Assembly (NCBI RefSeq): GCF_022539665.2
Contig: NC_081337.1
Location: 62,001-126,000 of the forward strand
Direction: 5' to 3'
Length of the DNA stretch: 64,000 nucleotides
From: Daphnia carinata
Lineage: Eukaryota; Arthropoda; Branchiopoda; Diplostraca; Daphniidae
This document shows, piece by piece, positions 1 through 14,000 of this stretch (its first letter is position 1; every line of letters begins with the position of its first letter). The translations under genes were made by a program, and so were the position numbers. The notes under the pieces were generated by a model. That model was not told the origin of the DNA and searched no databases. It saw only the letters and a list, made by a program, of their open reading frames with translations.

Positions 1-275
1 CATCTGCCGTCAGAATAGGACGTCCCGATCGGCCAGCCAGGACGTAGATGGGATGTCCCTGGGACGGACAAAGGCTAGTAGGGTATGTATGTGCTATAAT
101 CTTTTTGTTTAAGGAAGGCAAGCCAGCATATGCCATCCAATTTCAGGGGAAAAGCAGGACTCTGATAAAATGAAAACTCAACTTAAACGGAAGTTAGATA
201 AGTGGGAGAAGAAGAAACTAAACAAACAAAGGAAAAATAACAGATGCCAAGGTAAACTTTGATTTCGACAAAAAA
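1..275. other. Unique flank left of satellite A
   Basis: Non-repetitive sequence outside the satellite A array. The first 70 bases are relatively GC-rich and include short dyads (GGACGTCC near 17-24 and GTCCCTGGGAC near 54-64). The rest is purine-rich. Satellite A starts near 276 with a first monomer that lacks four bases (ATTTTAAGC instead of ATTTTATTAAGC), as expected for an array edge. I recognise no gene family here. Confidence 0.7.
170..262 (+). CDS. Possible tiny basic ORF or exon fragment
   Basis: An ATG at 170 opens a 30-codon frame that is very rich in Lys, Arg, Gln and Asn and stops at 262. Near its end the sequence CCAAG|GTAAAC resembles a splice donor at about 251, so this could be the last part of a coding exon whose gene was interrupted by the satellite. 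No domain is recognisable. A purine-rich stretch gives such frames by chance, so this is a weak call, kept only because it is the sole coding-like sequence outside the transposon core. Confidence 0.15.
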   Translation: MKTQLKRKLDKWEKKKLNKQRKNNRCQGKL

Positions 276-3200
276 AATTCTTATGATTTTAAGCACAGTG
301 ATTTTCGCATTGAAATCGTAAAAACTAGTAAAATTCGTCAAAAACAGGTTGCAGATTCCGAGTTAGTAAGCATAGCCAACTATAGAATGTTCAAAGAACG
401 AACGTTAGTCATCTTTTACCAAGCGCAACCTGGTGGTGAGTTTTGATAGAGGTTTTTCGCCAAACGCGATGGTTACCAGTCCAATATCCTTAACTATTTA
501 AATCAAATGTACTTGTAATTGTAGTGAACTTTGTTTGTAAAATTCTTATGATTTTATTAAGCACAGTGATTTTCGCATTGAAATCGTAAAAACTAGTAAA
601 ATTCGTCAAAAACAGGTTGCAGATTCCGAGTTAGTAAGCATAGCCAACTATAGAATGTTCAAAGAACGAACGTTAGTCATCTTTTACCAAGCGCAACCTG
701 GTGGTGAGTTTTGATAGAGGTTTTTCGCCAAACGCGATGGTTACCAGTCCAATATCCTTAACTATTTAAATCAAATGTACTTGTAATTGTAGTGAACTTT
801 GTTTGTAAAATTCTAATGATTTCATTAAGCACAGTGATTTTCGCATTGAAATCGTAAAAACTAGTAAAATTCGTCAAAAACAGGTTGGAGATTCCGAGTT
901 AGTAAGCATAGCCAACTATAGAATGTTCAAAGAACGAACGTTAGTCATCTTTTACCAAGCGCAACCTGGTGGTGAGTTTTGATAGAGGTTTTTCGCCAAA
1001 CGCGATGGTTACCAGTCCAATATCCTTAACTATTTAAATCAAATGTACTTGTAATTGTAGTGAACTTTGTTTGTAAAATTCTAATGATTTTATTAAGCAC
1101 AGTGATTTTCGCATTGAAATCGTAAAAACTAGTAAAATTCGTCAAAAACAGGTTGGAGATTCCGAGTTAGTAAGCATAGCCAACTATAGAATGTTCAAAG
1201 AACGAACGTTAGTCATCTTTTACCAAGCGCAACCTGGTGGTGAGTTTTGATAGAGGTTTTTCGCCAAACGCGATGGTTACCAGTCCAATATCCTTAACTA
1301 TTTAAATCAAATGTACTTGTAATTGTAGTGAACTTTGTTTGTAAAATTCTAATGATTTTATTAAGCACAGTGATTTTCGCATTGAAATCGTAAAAACTAG
1401 TAAAATTCGTCAAAAACAGGTTGGAGATTCCGAGTTAGTAAGCATAGCCAACTATAGAATGTTCAAAGAACGAACGTTAGTCATCTTTTACCAAGCGCAA
1501 CCTGGTGGTGAGTTTTGATAGAGGTTTTTCGCCAAACGCGATGGTTACCAGTCCAATATCCTTAACTATTTAAATCAAATGTACTTGTAATTGTAGTGAA
1601 CTTTGTTTGTAAAATTCTAATGATTTTATTAAGCACAGTGATTTTCGCATTGAAATCGTAAAAACTAGTAAAATTCGTCAAAAACAGGTTGGAGATTCCG
1701 AGTTAGTAAGCATAGCCAACTATAGAATGTTCAAAGAACGAACGTTAGTCATCTTTTACCAAGCGCAACCTGGTGGTGAGTTTTGATAGAGGTTTTTCGC
1801 CAAACGCGATGGTTACCAGTCCAATATCCTTAACTATTTAAATCAAATGTACTTGTAATTGTAGTGAACTTTGTTTGTAAAATTCTAATGATTTTATTAA
1901 GCACAGTGATTTTCGCATTGAAATCGTAAAAACTAGTAAAATTCGTCAAAAACAGGTTGGAGATTCCGAGTTAGTAAGCATAGCCAACTATAGAATGTTC
2001 AAAGAACGAACGTTAGTCATCTTTTACCAAGCGCAACCTGGTGGTGAGTTTTGATAGAGGTTTTTCGCCAAACGCGATGGTTACCAGTCCAATATCCTTA
2101 ACTATTTAAATCAAATGTACTTGTAATTGTAGTGAACTTTGTTTGTAAAATTCTAATGATTTCATTAAGCACAGTGATTTTCGCATTGAAATCGTAAAAA
2201 CTAGTAAAATTCGTCAAAAACAGGTTGGAGATTCCGAGTTAGTAAGCATAGCCAACTATAGAATGTTCAAAGAACGAACGTTAGTCATCTTTTACCAAGC
2301 GCAACCTGGTGGTGAGAGTTTTTGATAGAGGTTTTTCGCCAAACGCGATGGTTACCAGTCCAATATCCTTAACTATTTAAATCAAATGTACTTGTAATTG
2401 TAGTGAACTTTGTTTGTAAAATTCTAATGATTTCATTAAGCACAGTGATTTTCGCATTGAAATCGTAAAAACTAGTAAAATTCGTCAAAAAACAGATTCC
2501 GAGTTAGTTGCCAACTATAGAATGTTTCAAGCGCAACCTGGTGGTGAGTTTTGATAGAGGTTTTTCGCCAAACGCGATGGTTACCAGTCCAATATCCTTA
2601 ACTATTTAAATCAAATGTACTTGTAATTGTAATGAACTTTGTTTGTAAAATTCAAAGAACGAACGTTATTCGTCATCTTTTTCCAAGAACGAAAGTCATC
2701 TTTTGGTGGTGAGTTTTGATAGAGGTTTTTCGCCAAACGCGATGGTTACCAGTCCAATATCCTTAACTATTTAAATCAAAGAACGAACGTTAGTCATCTT
2801 TTACCAAGCGCAACCTGGTGGTGACTTTTGATAGTGAGCTTTGTTTGTAAAATTCTAATGATTTTATTAAGCACAGTGATTTTCGCATTGAAATCGTAAA
2901 AACTAGTAAAATTCGTCAAAAACAGGTTGCAGATTCCGAGTTAGTAAGCATAGCCAACTATAGAATGTTCAAAGAACGAACGTTAGTCATCTTTTACCAA
3001 GCGCAACCTGGTGGTGAGTTTTGATAGAGGTTTTTCGCCAAACGCGATGGTTACCAGTCCAATATCCTTAACTATTTAAATCAAATGTACTTGTAATTGT
3101 AGTGAACTTTGTTTGTAAAATTCTAATGATTTCATTAAGCACAGTGATTTTCGCATTGAAATCGTAAAAACTAGTAAAATTCGTCAAAAACAGGTTGGAG

Positions 3201-6200
3201 ATTCCGAGTTAGTAAGCATAGCCAACTATAGAATGTTCAAAGAACGAACGTTAGTCATCTTTTACCAAGCGCAACCTGGTGGTGAGTTTTGATAGAGGTT
3301 TTTCGCCAAACGCGATGGTTACCAGTACAATATCCTTAACTATTTAAATCAAATGTACTTGTAATTGTAGTGAACTTTGTTTGTAAAATTCTAATGATTT
3401 TATTAAGCACAGTGATTTTCGCATTGAAATCGTAAAAACTAGTAAAATTCGTCAAAAACAGGTTGGAGATTCCGAGTTAGTAAGCATAGCCAACTATAGA
3501 ATGTTCAAAGAACGAACGTTAGTCATCTTTTACCAAGCGCAACCTGGTGGTGAGTTTTGATAGAGGTTTTTCGCCAAACGCGATGGTTACCAGTCCAATA
3601 TCCTTAACTATTTAAATCAAATGTACTTGTAATTGTAGTGAACTTTGTTTGTAAAATTCTAATGATTTCATTAAGCACAGTGATTTTCGCATTGAAATCG
3701 TAAAAACTAGTAAAATTCGTCAAAAACAGGTTGGAGATTCCGAGTTAGTAAGCATAGCCAACTATAGAATGTTCAAAGAACGAACGTTAGTCATCTTTTA
3801 CCAAGCGCAACCTGGTGGTGGTGAGTTTGATAGAGGTTTTTCGCCAAACGCGATGGTTACCAGTCCAATATCCTTAACTATTTAAATCAAATGTACTTGT
3901 AATTGTAGTGAACTTTGTTTGTAAAATTCTAATGATTTTATTAAGCACAGTGATTTTCGCATTGAAATCGTAAAAACTAGTAAAATTCGTCAAAAACAGG
4001 TTGCAGATTCCGAGTTAGTAAGCATAGCCAACTATAGAATGTTCAAAGAACGAACGTTAGTCATCTTTTACCAAGCGCAACCTGGGTGGTGAGTTTTGAT
4101 AGAGGTTTTTCGCCAAACGCGATGGTTACCAGTCCAATATCCTTAACTATTTAAATCAAATGTACTTGTAATTGTAGTGAACTTTGTTTGTAAAATTCTA
4201 ATGATTTCATTAAGCACAGTGATTTTCGCATTGAAATCGTAAAAACTAGTAAAATTCGTCAAAAACAGGTTGGAGATTCCGAGTTAGTAAGCATAGCCAA
4301 CTATAGAATGTTCAAAGAACGAACGTTAGTCATCTTTTACCAAGCGCAACCTGGTGGTGAGTTTTGATAGAGGTTTTTCGCCAAACGCGATGGTTACCAG
4401 TCCAATATCCTTAACTATTTAAATCAAATGTACTTGTAATTGTAGTGAACTTTGTTTGTAAAATTCTAATGATTTTATTAAGCACAGTGATTTTCGCATT
4501 GAAATCGTAAAAACTAGTAAAATTCGTCAAAAACAGGTTGCAGATTCCGAGTTAGTAAGCATAGCCAACTATAGAATGTTCAAAGAACGAACGTTAGTCA
4601 TCTTTTACCAAGCGCAACCTGGTGGTGAGTTTTGATAGAGGTTTTTCGCCAAACGCGATGGTTACCAGTCCAATATCCTTAACTATTTAAATCAAATGTA
4701 CTTGTAATTGTAGTGAACTTTGTTTGTAAAATTCTAATGATTTTATTAAGCACAGTGATTTTCGCATTGAAATCGTAAAAACTAGTAAAATTCGTCAAAA
4801 ACAGGTTGGAGATTCCGAGTTAGTAAGCATAGCCAACTATAGAATGTTCAAAGAACGAACGTTAGTCATCTTTTACCAAGCGCAACCTGGTGGTGAGTTT
4901 TGATAGAGGTTTTTCGCCAAACGCGATGGTTACCAGTCCAATATCCTTAACTATTTAAATCAAATGTACTTGTAATTGTAGTGAACTTTGTTTGTAAAAT
5001 TCTAATGATTTCATTAAGCACAGTGATTTTCGCATTGAAATCGTAAAAACTAGTAAAATTCGTCAAAAACAGGTTGCAGATTCCGAGTTAGTAAGCATAG
5101 CCAACTATAGAATGTTCAAAGAACGAACGTTAGTCATCTTTTACCAAGCGCAACCTGGTGGTGAGTTTTGATAGAGGTTTTTCGCCAAACGCGATGGTTA
5201 CCAGTCCAATATCCTTAACTATTTAAATCAAATGTACTTGTAATTGTAGTGAACTTTGTTTGTAAAATTCTAATGATTTTATTAAGCACAGTGATTTTCG
5301 CATTGAAATCGTAAAAACTAGTAAAATTCGTCAAAAACAGGTTGCAGATTCCGAGTTAGTAAGCATAGCCAACTATAGAATGTTCAAAGAACGAACGTTA
5401 GTCATCTTTTACCAAGCGCAACCTGGTGGTGAGTTTTGATAGAGGTTTTTCGCCAAACGCGATGGTTACCAGTCCAATATCCTTAACTATTTAAATCAAA
5501 TGTACTTGTAATTGTAGTGAACTTTGTTTGTAAAATTCTAATGATTTTATTAAGCACAGTGATTTTCGCATGGAAATCGTAAGAACTAGTAAAATTCGTC
5601 AAAAACAGGTTGGAGATTCCGAGTTAGTAAGCATAGCCAACTATAGAATGTTCAAAGAACGAACGTTAGTCATCTTTTACCAAGCGCAACCTGGTGGTGA
5701 GTTTTGATAGAGGTTTTTCGCCAAACGCGATGGTTACCAGTCCAATATCCTTAACTATTTAAATCAAATGTACTTGTAATTGTAGTGAACTTTGTTTGTA
5801 AAATTCTAATGATTTCATTAAGCACAGTGATTTTTTCGCATTGAAATCGTAAAAACTAGTAAAATTCGTCAAAAACAGGTTGGAGATTCCGAGTTAGTAA
5901 GCATAGCCAACTATAGAATGTTCAAAGAACGAACGTTAGTCATCTTTTACCAAGCGCAACCTGGTGGTGAGTTTTGATAGAGGTTTTTCGCCAAACGCGA
6001 TGGTTACCAGTCCAATATCCTTAACTATTTAAATCAAATGTACTTGTAATTGTAGTGAACTTTGTTTGTAAAATTCTAATGATTTTATTAAGCACAGTGA
6101 TTTTCGCATTGAAATCGTAAAAACTAGTAAAATTCGTCAAAAACAGGTTGGAGATTCCGAGTTAGTAAGCATAGCCAACTATAGAATGTTCAAAGAACGA

Positions 6201-7910
6201 ACGTTAGTCATCTTTTACCAAGCGCAACCTGGTGGTGAGTTTTGATAGAGGTTTTTCGCCAAACGCGATGGTTACCAGTCCAATATCCTTAACTATTTAA
6301 ATCAAATGTACTTGTAATTGTAGTGAACTATGTTTGTAAAATTCTAATGATTTCATTAAGCACAGTGATTTTCGCATTGAAATCGTAAAAACTAGTAAAA
6401 TTCGTCAAAAACAGGTTGGAGATTCCGAGTTAGTAAGCATAGCCAACTATAGAATGTTCAAAGAACGAACGTTAGTCATCTTTTACCAAGCGCAACCTGG
6501 TGGTGAGTTTTGATAGAGGTTTTTCGCCAAACGCGATGGTTACCAGTCCAATATCCTTAACTATTTAAATCAAATGTACTTGTAATTGTAGTGAACTTTG
6601 TTTGTAAAATTCTAATGATTTCATTAAGCACAGTGATTTTCGCATTGAAATCGTAAAAACTAGTAAAATTCGTCAAAAACAGGTTGGAGATTCCGAGTTA
6701 GTAAGCATAGCCAACTATAGAATGTTCAAAGAACGAACGTTAGTCATCTTTTACCAAGCGCAACCTGGTGGTGAGTTTTGATAGAGGTTTTTCGCCAAAC
6801 GCGATGGTTACCAGTCCAATATCCTTAACTATTTAAATCAAATGTACTTGTAATTGTAGTGAACTTTGTTTGTAAAATTCTAATGATTTTATTAAGCACA
6901 GTGATTTTCGCATTGAAATCGTAAAAACTAGTAAAATTCGTCAAAAACAGGTTGGAGATTCCGAGTTAGTAAGCATAGCCAACTATAGAATGTTCAAAGA
7001 ACGAACGTTAGTCATCTTTTACCAAGCGCAACCTGGTGGTGAGTTTTGATAGAGGTTTTTCGCCAAACGCGATGGTTACCAGTCCAATATCCTTAACTAT
7101 TTAAATCAAATGTACTTGTAATTGTAGTGAACTTTGTTTGTAAAATTCTAATGATTTTATTAAGCACAGTGATTTTCGCATTGAAATCGTAAAAACTAGT
7201 AAAATTCGTCAAAAACAGGTTGCAGATTCCGAGTTAGTAAGCATAGCCAACTATAGAATGTTCAAAGAACGAACGTTAGTCATCTTTTACCAAGCGCAAC
7301 CTGGTGGTGAGTTTTGATAGAGGTTTTTCGCCAAACGCGATGGTTACCAGTCCAATATCCTTAACTATTTAAATCAAATGTACTTGTAATTGTAGTGAAC
7401 TTTGTTTGTAAAATTCTAATGATTTTATTAAGCACAGTGATTTTCGCATTGAAATCGTAAAAACTAGTAAAATTCGTCAAAAACAGGTTGCAGATTCCGA
7501 GTTAGTAAGCATAGCCAACTATAGAATGTTCAAAGAACGAACGTTAGTCATCTTTTACCAAGCGCAACCTGGTGGTGAGTTTTGATAGAGGTTTTTCGCC
7601 AAACGCGATGGTTACCAGTCCAATATCCTTAACTATTTAAATCAAATGTACTTGTAATTGTAGTGAACTTTGTTTGTAAAATTCTAATGATTTTATTAAG
7701 CACAGTGATTTTCGCATTGAAATCGTAAAAACTAGTAAAATTCGTCAAAAACAGGTTGCAGATTCCGAGGCAACCTGGTGGTGAGTTTTGATAGAGGTTT
7801 TTCGCCAAACGCGATGGTTACCAGTCCAATATCCTTAACTATTTAAATCAAATGTACTTGTAATTGTAGTGAACTTTGTTTGTAAAATTCTTATGATTTT
7901 ATTAAGCACA
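276..7910 (+). repeat. Satellite A, block 1 (268-bp monomers)
   Basis: About 28 head-to-tail copies of a 268-bp monomer. The period is measured directly: the AATTCT(A/T)ATG landmark occurs at 541, 809 and 1077. Most monomers carry ACTAGTAAAATTCG followed by ACAGGTT(G)GAGATTCCGAG or CAGATTCCGAG. The TTATGATTTTATTAAG form marks the first copies (281, 541) and recurs only at the last one before the gap (about 7890). Small indels occur (for example 2313, 3817, 4083, 5830), and there is a 60-odd-bp deletion joining GATTCCGAG to GCAACCTGG at about 7769. 268 is not a multiple of three and stops occur in every frame, so the array is non-coding. Confidence 0.97.
2480..2840 (+). repeat. Scrambled satellite A patch
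   Basis: Inside block 1 the monomer register breaks down. One copy lacks the TTAGTAAGCATAGCC region and jumps from ATGTTT to CAAGCGC (about 2525). The next has duplicated and truncated GAACGAACGTT and TCATCTTTT pieces (about 2652-2705). A third is shortened so that TTAAATCAAA runs directly into GAACGAACG (about 2775), followed by GTGACTTTTGATAGTGAGCTTTG. The pieces are all satellite-derived and no foreign DNA is visible. It looks like several non-homologous or short-homology deletions that later unequal exchange has not erased. Confidence 0.85.
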
Positions 7911-8010
7911 NNNNNNNNNNNNNNNNNNNNNNNNNNNNNNNNNNNNNNNNNNNNNNNNNNNNNNNNNNNNNNNNNNNNNNNNNNNNNNNNNNNNNNNNNN
8001 NNNNNNNNNN
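7911..8010. other. Assembly gap (100 N)
   Basis: Exactly 100 N, the usual placeholder for a gap of unknown size. The left side ends within a monomer at ATTAAGCACA and the right side resumes within another at TCAAAAATAGG. Variant types differ on the two sides (CAGATTCCGAG before, AATAGGTTGGAG after), so the missing length could be many monomers. Confidence 0.98.
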
Positions 8011-11000
8011 TCAAAAATAGGTTGGAGATTCCGAGTTAGTAAGCATAGCCAACTATAGAATGTTCAAAGAACGAACGTTAGTCATCTTTTACCAAGCGCA
8101 ACCTGGTGGTGAGTTTTGATAGAGGTTTTTCGCCAAACGCGATGGTTACCAGTCCAATATCCTTAACTATTTAAATCAAATGTACTTGTAATTGTAGTGA
8201 ACTTTGTTTGTAAAATTCTAATGATTTCATTAAGCACAGTGATTTTCGCATGGAAATCGTAAAAATTAATAAAATTCGTCAAAAATAGGTTGGAGATTCC
8301 GAGTTAGTAAGCATAGCCAACTATAGAATGTTCAAAGAACGAACGTTAGTCATCTTTTACCAAGCGCAACCTGGTGGTGAGTTTTGATAGAGGTTTTTCG
8401 CCAAACGCGATGGTTACCAGTCCAATATCCTTAACTATTTAAATCAAATGTACTTGTAATTGTAGTGAACTTTGTTTGTAAAATTCTAATGATTTCATTA
8501 AGCACAGTGATTTTCGCATTGAAATCGTAAAAACTAGTAAAATTCGTCAAAAATAGGTTGGAGATTCCGAGTTAGTAAGCATAGCCAACTATAGAATGTT
8601 CAAAGAACGAACGTTAGTCATCTTTTACCAAGCGCAACCTGGTGGTGAGTTTTGATAGAGGTTTTTCGCCAAACGCGATGGTTACCAGTCCAATATCCTT
8701 AACTATTTAAATCAAATGTACTTGTAATTGTAGTGAACTTTGTTTGTAAAATTCTAATGATTTCATTAAGCACAGTGATTTTCGCATTGAAATCGTAAAA
8801 ACTAGTAAAATTCGTCAAAAATAGGTTGGAGATTCCGAGTTAGTAAGCATAGCCAACTATAGAATGTTCAAAGAACGAACGTTAGTCATCTTTTACCAAG
8901 CGCAACCTGGTGGTGAGTTTTGATAGAGGTTTTTCGCCAAACGCGATGGTTACCAGTCCAATATCCTTAACTATTTAAATCAAATGTACTTGTAATTGTA
9001 GTGAACTTTGTTTGTAAAATTCTAATGATTTCATTAAGCACAGTGATTTTCGCATGGAAATCGTAAAAATTAATAAAATTCGTCAAAAACAGGTTGCACA
9101 TTCCAAGTTAGTAAGCATAGCCAACTATAGAATGTTCAAAGAACGAACGTTAGTCATCTTTTACCAAGCGCAACCTGGTGGTGAGTTTTGATAGAGGTTT
9201 TTCGCCAAACGCGATGGTTACCAGTCCAATATCCTTAACTATTTAAATCAAATGTACTTGTAATTGTAGTGAACTTTGTTTGTAAAATTCTAATGATTTC
9301 ATTAAGCACAGTGATTTTCGCATGGAAATCGTAAAAATTAATAAAATTCGTCAAAAATAGGTTGGAGATTCCGAGTTAGTAAGCATAGCCAACTATAGAA
9401 TGTTCAAAGAACGAACGTTAGTCATCTTTTACCAAGCGCAACCTGGTGGTGAGTTTTGATAGAGGTTTTTCGCCAAACGCGATGGTTACCAGTCCAATAT
9501 CCTTAACTATTTAAATCAAATGTACTTGTAATTGTAGTGAACTTTGTTTGTAAAATTCTAATGATTTCATTAAGCACAGTGATTTTCGCATTGAAATCGT
9601 AAAAATTAATAAAATTCGTCAAAAATAGGTTGGAGATTCCGAGTTAGTAAGCATAGCCAACTATAGAATGTTCAAAGAACGAACGTTAGTCATCTTTTAC
9701 CAAGCGCAACCTGGTGGTGAGTTTTGATAGAGGTTTTTCGCCAAACGCGATGGTTACCAGTCCAATATCCTTAACTATTTAAATCAAATGTACTTGTAAT
9801 TGTAGTGAACTTTGTTTGTAAAATTCTAATGATTTCATTAAGCACAGTGATTTTCGCATTGAAATCGTAAAAATTAATAAAATTCGTCAAAAATAGGTTG
9901 GAGATTCCGAGTTAGTAAGCATAGCCAACTATTCACATTCCAAGTTAATAAGCATAGCCCACTATAGAATGTTCCAAAGAACGAACGTTAGTCATCTTTT
10001 ACCAAGCGCAACCTGGTGGTGAGTTTTGATAGAGGTTTTTCGCCAAACGCGATGGTTACCAGTCCAATATCCTTAACTATTTAAATCAAATGTACTTGTA
10101 ATTGTAGTGAACTTTGTTTGTAAAATTCTAATGATTTCATTAAGCACAGTGATTTTCGCATTGAAATCGTAAAAACTAGTAAAATTCGTCAAAAATAGGT
10201 TGGAGATTCCGAGTTAGTAAGCATAGCCAACTATAGAATGTTCAAAGAACGAACGTTAGTCATCTTTTACCAAGCGCAACCTGGTGGTGAGTTTTGATAG
10301 AGGTTTTTCGCCAAACGCGATGGTTACCAGTCCAATATCCTTAACTATTTAAATCAAATGTACTTGTAATTGTAGTGAACTTTGTTTGTAAAATTCTAAT
10401 GATTTCATTAAGCACAGTGATTTTCGCATGGAAATCGTAAAAATTAATAAAATTCGTCAAAAATAGGTTGCACATTCCAAGTTAGTAAGCATAGCCAACT
10501 ATAGAATGTTCAAAGAACGAACGTTAGTCATCTTTTACCAAGCGCAACCTGGTGGTGAGTTTTGATAGAGGTTTTTCGCCAAACGCGATGGTTACCAGTC
10601 CAATATCCTTAACTATTTAAATCAAATGTACTTGTAATTGTAGTGAACTTTGTTTGTAAAATTCTAATGATTTCATTAAGCACAGTGATTTTCGCATGGA
10701 AATCGTAAAAATTAATAAAATTCGTCAAAAATAGGTTGGAGATTCCGAGTTAGTAAGCATAGCCAACTATAGAATGTTCAAAGAACGAACGTTAGTCATC
10801 TTTTACCAAGCGCAACCTGGTGGTGAGTTTTGATAGAGGTTTTTCGCCAAACGCGATGGTTACCAGTCCAATATCCTTAACTATTTAAATCAAATGTACT
10901 TGTAATTGTAGTGAACTTTGTTTGTAAAATTCTAATGATTTCATTAAGCACAGTGATTTTCGCATGGAAATCGTAAAAATTAATAAAATTCGTCAAAAAC

Positions 11001-14000
11001 AGGTTGCACATTCCGAGTTAGTAAGCATAGCCAACTATAGAATGTTCAAAGAACGAACGTTAGTCATCTTTTACCAAGCGCAACCTGGTGGTGAGTTTTG
11101 ATAGAGGTTTTTCGCCAAACGCGATGGTTACCAGTCCAATATCCTTAACTATTTAAATCAAATGTACTTGTAATTGTAGTGAACTTTGTTTGTAAAATTC
11201 TAATGATTTCATTAAGCACAGTGATTTTCGCATTGAAATCGTAAAAACTAGTAAAATTCGTCAAAAATAGGTTGGAGATTCCGAGTTAGTAAGCATAGCC
11301 AACTATAGAATGTTCAAAGAACGAACGTTAGTCATCTTTTACCAAGCGCAACCTGGTGGTGAGTTTTGATAGAGGTTTTTCGCCAAACGCGATGGTTACC
11401 AGTCCAATATCCTTAACTATTTAAATCAAATGTACTTGTAATTGTAGTGAACTTTGTTTGTAAAATTCTAATGATTTCATTAAGCACAGTGATTTTCGCA
11501 TGGAAATCGTAAAAATTAATAAAATTCGTCAAAAATAGGTTGGAGATTCCTAGTTAGTAAGCATAGCCAACTATAGAATGTTCAAAGAACGAACGTTAGT
11601 CATCTTTTACCAAGCGCAACCTGGTGGTGAGTTTTGATAGAGGTTTTTCGCCAAACGCGATGGTTACCAGTCCAATATCCTTAACTATTTAAATCAAATG
11701 TACTTGTAATTGTAGTGAACTTTGTTTGTAAAATTCTAATGATTTCATTAAGCACAGTGATTTTCGCATTGAAATCGTAAAAACTAATAAAATTCGTCAA
11801 AAATAGGTTGGAGATTCCGAGTTAGTAAGCATAGCCAACTATAGAATGTTCAAAGAACGAACGTTAGTCATCTTTTACCAAGCGCAACCTGGTGGTGAGT
11901 TTTGATAGAGGTTTTTTGCCAAACGCGATGGTTACCAGTCCAATATCCTTAACTATTTAAATCAAATGTACTTGTAATTGTAGTGAACTTTGTTTGTAAA
12001 ATTCTAATGATTTCATTAAGCACAGTGATTTTCGCATTGAAATCGTAAAAACTAGTAAAATTCGTCAAAAATAGGTTGGAGATTCCGAGTTAGTAAGCAT
12101 AGCCAACTATAGAATGTTCAAAGAACGAACGTTAGTCATCTTTTACCAAGCGCAACCTGGTGGTGAGTTTTGATAGAGGTTTTTCGCCAAACGCGATGGT
12201 TACCAGTCCAATATCCTTAACTATTTAAATCAAATGTACTTGTAATTGTAGTGAACTTTGTTTGTAAAATTCTAATGATTTCATTAAGCACAGTGATTTT
12301 CGCATGGAAATCGTAAAAATTAATAAAATTCGTCAAAAACAGGTTGCACATTCCAAGTTAGTAAGCATAGCCAACTATAGAATGTTCAAAGAACGAACGT
12401 TAGTCATCTTTTACCAGGCGCAACCTGGTGGTGAGTTTTGATAGAGGTTTTTCGCCAAACGCGATGGTTACCAGTCCAATATCCTTAACTATTTAAATCA
12501 AATGTACTTGTAATTGTAGTGAACTTTGTTTGTAAAATTCTAATGATTTCATTAAGCACAGTGATTTTCGCATGGAAATCGTAAAAATTAATAAAATTCG
12601 TCAAAAATAGGTTGGAGATTCCGAGTTAGTAAGCATAGCCAACTATAGAATGTTCAAAGAACGAACGTTAGTCATCTTTTACCAAGCGCAACCTGGTGGT
12701 GAGTTTTGATAGAGGTTTTTCGCCAAACGCGATGGTTACCAGTCCAATATCCTTAACTATTTAAATCAAATGTACTTGTAATTGTAGTGAACTTTGTTTG
12801 TAAAATTCTAATGATTTCATTAAGCACAGTGATTTTCGCATTGAAATCGTAAAAACTAGTAAAATTCGTCAAAAATAGGTTGGAGATTCCGAGTTAGTAA
12901 GCATAGCCAACTATAGAATGTTCAAAGAACGAACGTTAGTCATCTTTTACCAAGCGCAACCTGGTGGTGAGTTTTGATAGAGGTTTTTCGCCAAACGCGA
13001 TGGTTACCAGTCCAATATCCTTAACTATTTAAATCAAATGTACTTGTAATTGTAGTGAACTTTGTTTGTAAAATTCTAATGATTTCATTAAGCACAGTGA
13101 TTTTCGCATTGAAATCGTAAAAACTAATAAAATTCGTCAAAAATAGGTTGGAGATTCCGAGTTAGTAAGCATAGCCAACTATAGAATGTTCAAAGAACGA
13201 ACGTTAGTCATCTTTTACCAAGCGCAACCTGGTGGTGAGTTTTGATAGAGGTTTTTCGCCAAACGCGATGGTTACCAGTCCAATATCCTTAACTATTTAA
13301 ATCAAATGTACTTGTAATTGTAGTGAACTTTGTTTGTAAAATTCTAATGATTTCATTAAGCACAGTGATTTTCGCATTGAAATCGTAAAAACTAGTAAAA
13401 TTCGTCAAAAAAAGGTTGGAGATTCCGAGTTAGTAAGCATAGCCAACTATAGAATGTTCAAAGAACGAACGTTAGTCATCTTTTACCAAGCGCAACCTGG
13501 TGGTGAGTTTTGATAGAGGTTTTTCGCCAAACGCGATGGTTACCAGTCCAATATCCTTAACTATTTAAATCAAATGTACTTGTAATTGTAGTGAACTTTG
13601 TTTGTAAAATTCTAATGATTTCATTAAGCACAGTGATTTTCGCATGGAAATCGTAAAAATTAATAAAATTCGTCAAAAACAGGTTGCACATTCCAAGTTA
13701 GTAAGCATAGCCAACTATAGAATGTTCAAAGAACGAACGTTAGTCATCTTTTACCAAGCGCAACCTGGTGGTGAGTTTTGATAGAGGTTTTTCGCCAAAC
13801 GCGATGGTTACCAGTCCAATATCCTTAACTATTTAAATCAAATGTACTTGTAATTGTAGTGAACTTTGTTTGTAAAATTCTAATGATTTCATTAAGCACA
13901 GTGATTTTCGCATGGAAATCGTAAAAATTAATAAAATTCGTCAAAAATAGGTTGGAGTACGTAAAAATTAATAAAATTCGTCAAAAACAGGTTGCACATT

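Noticed and set aside
10-24. GAATAGGAC in the left flank resembling the arm motif GAAATAGGACT
   Set aside because: A single near match of nine bases with no neighbouring copies. Likely chance.
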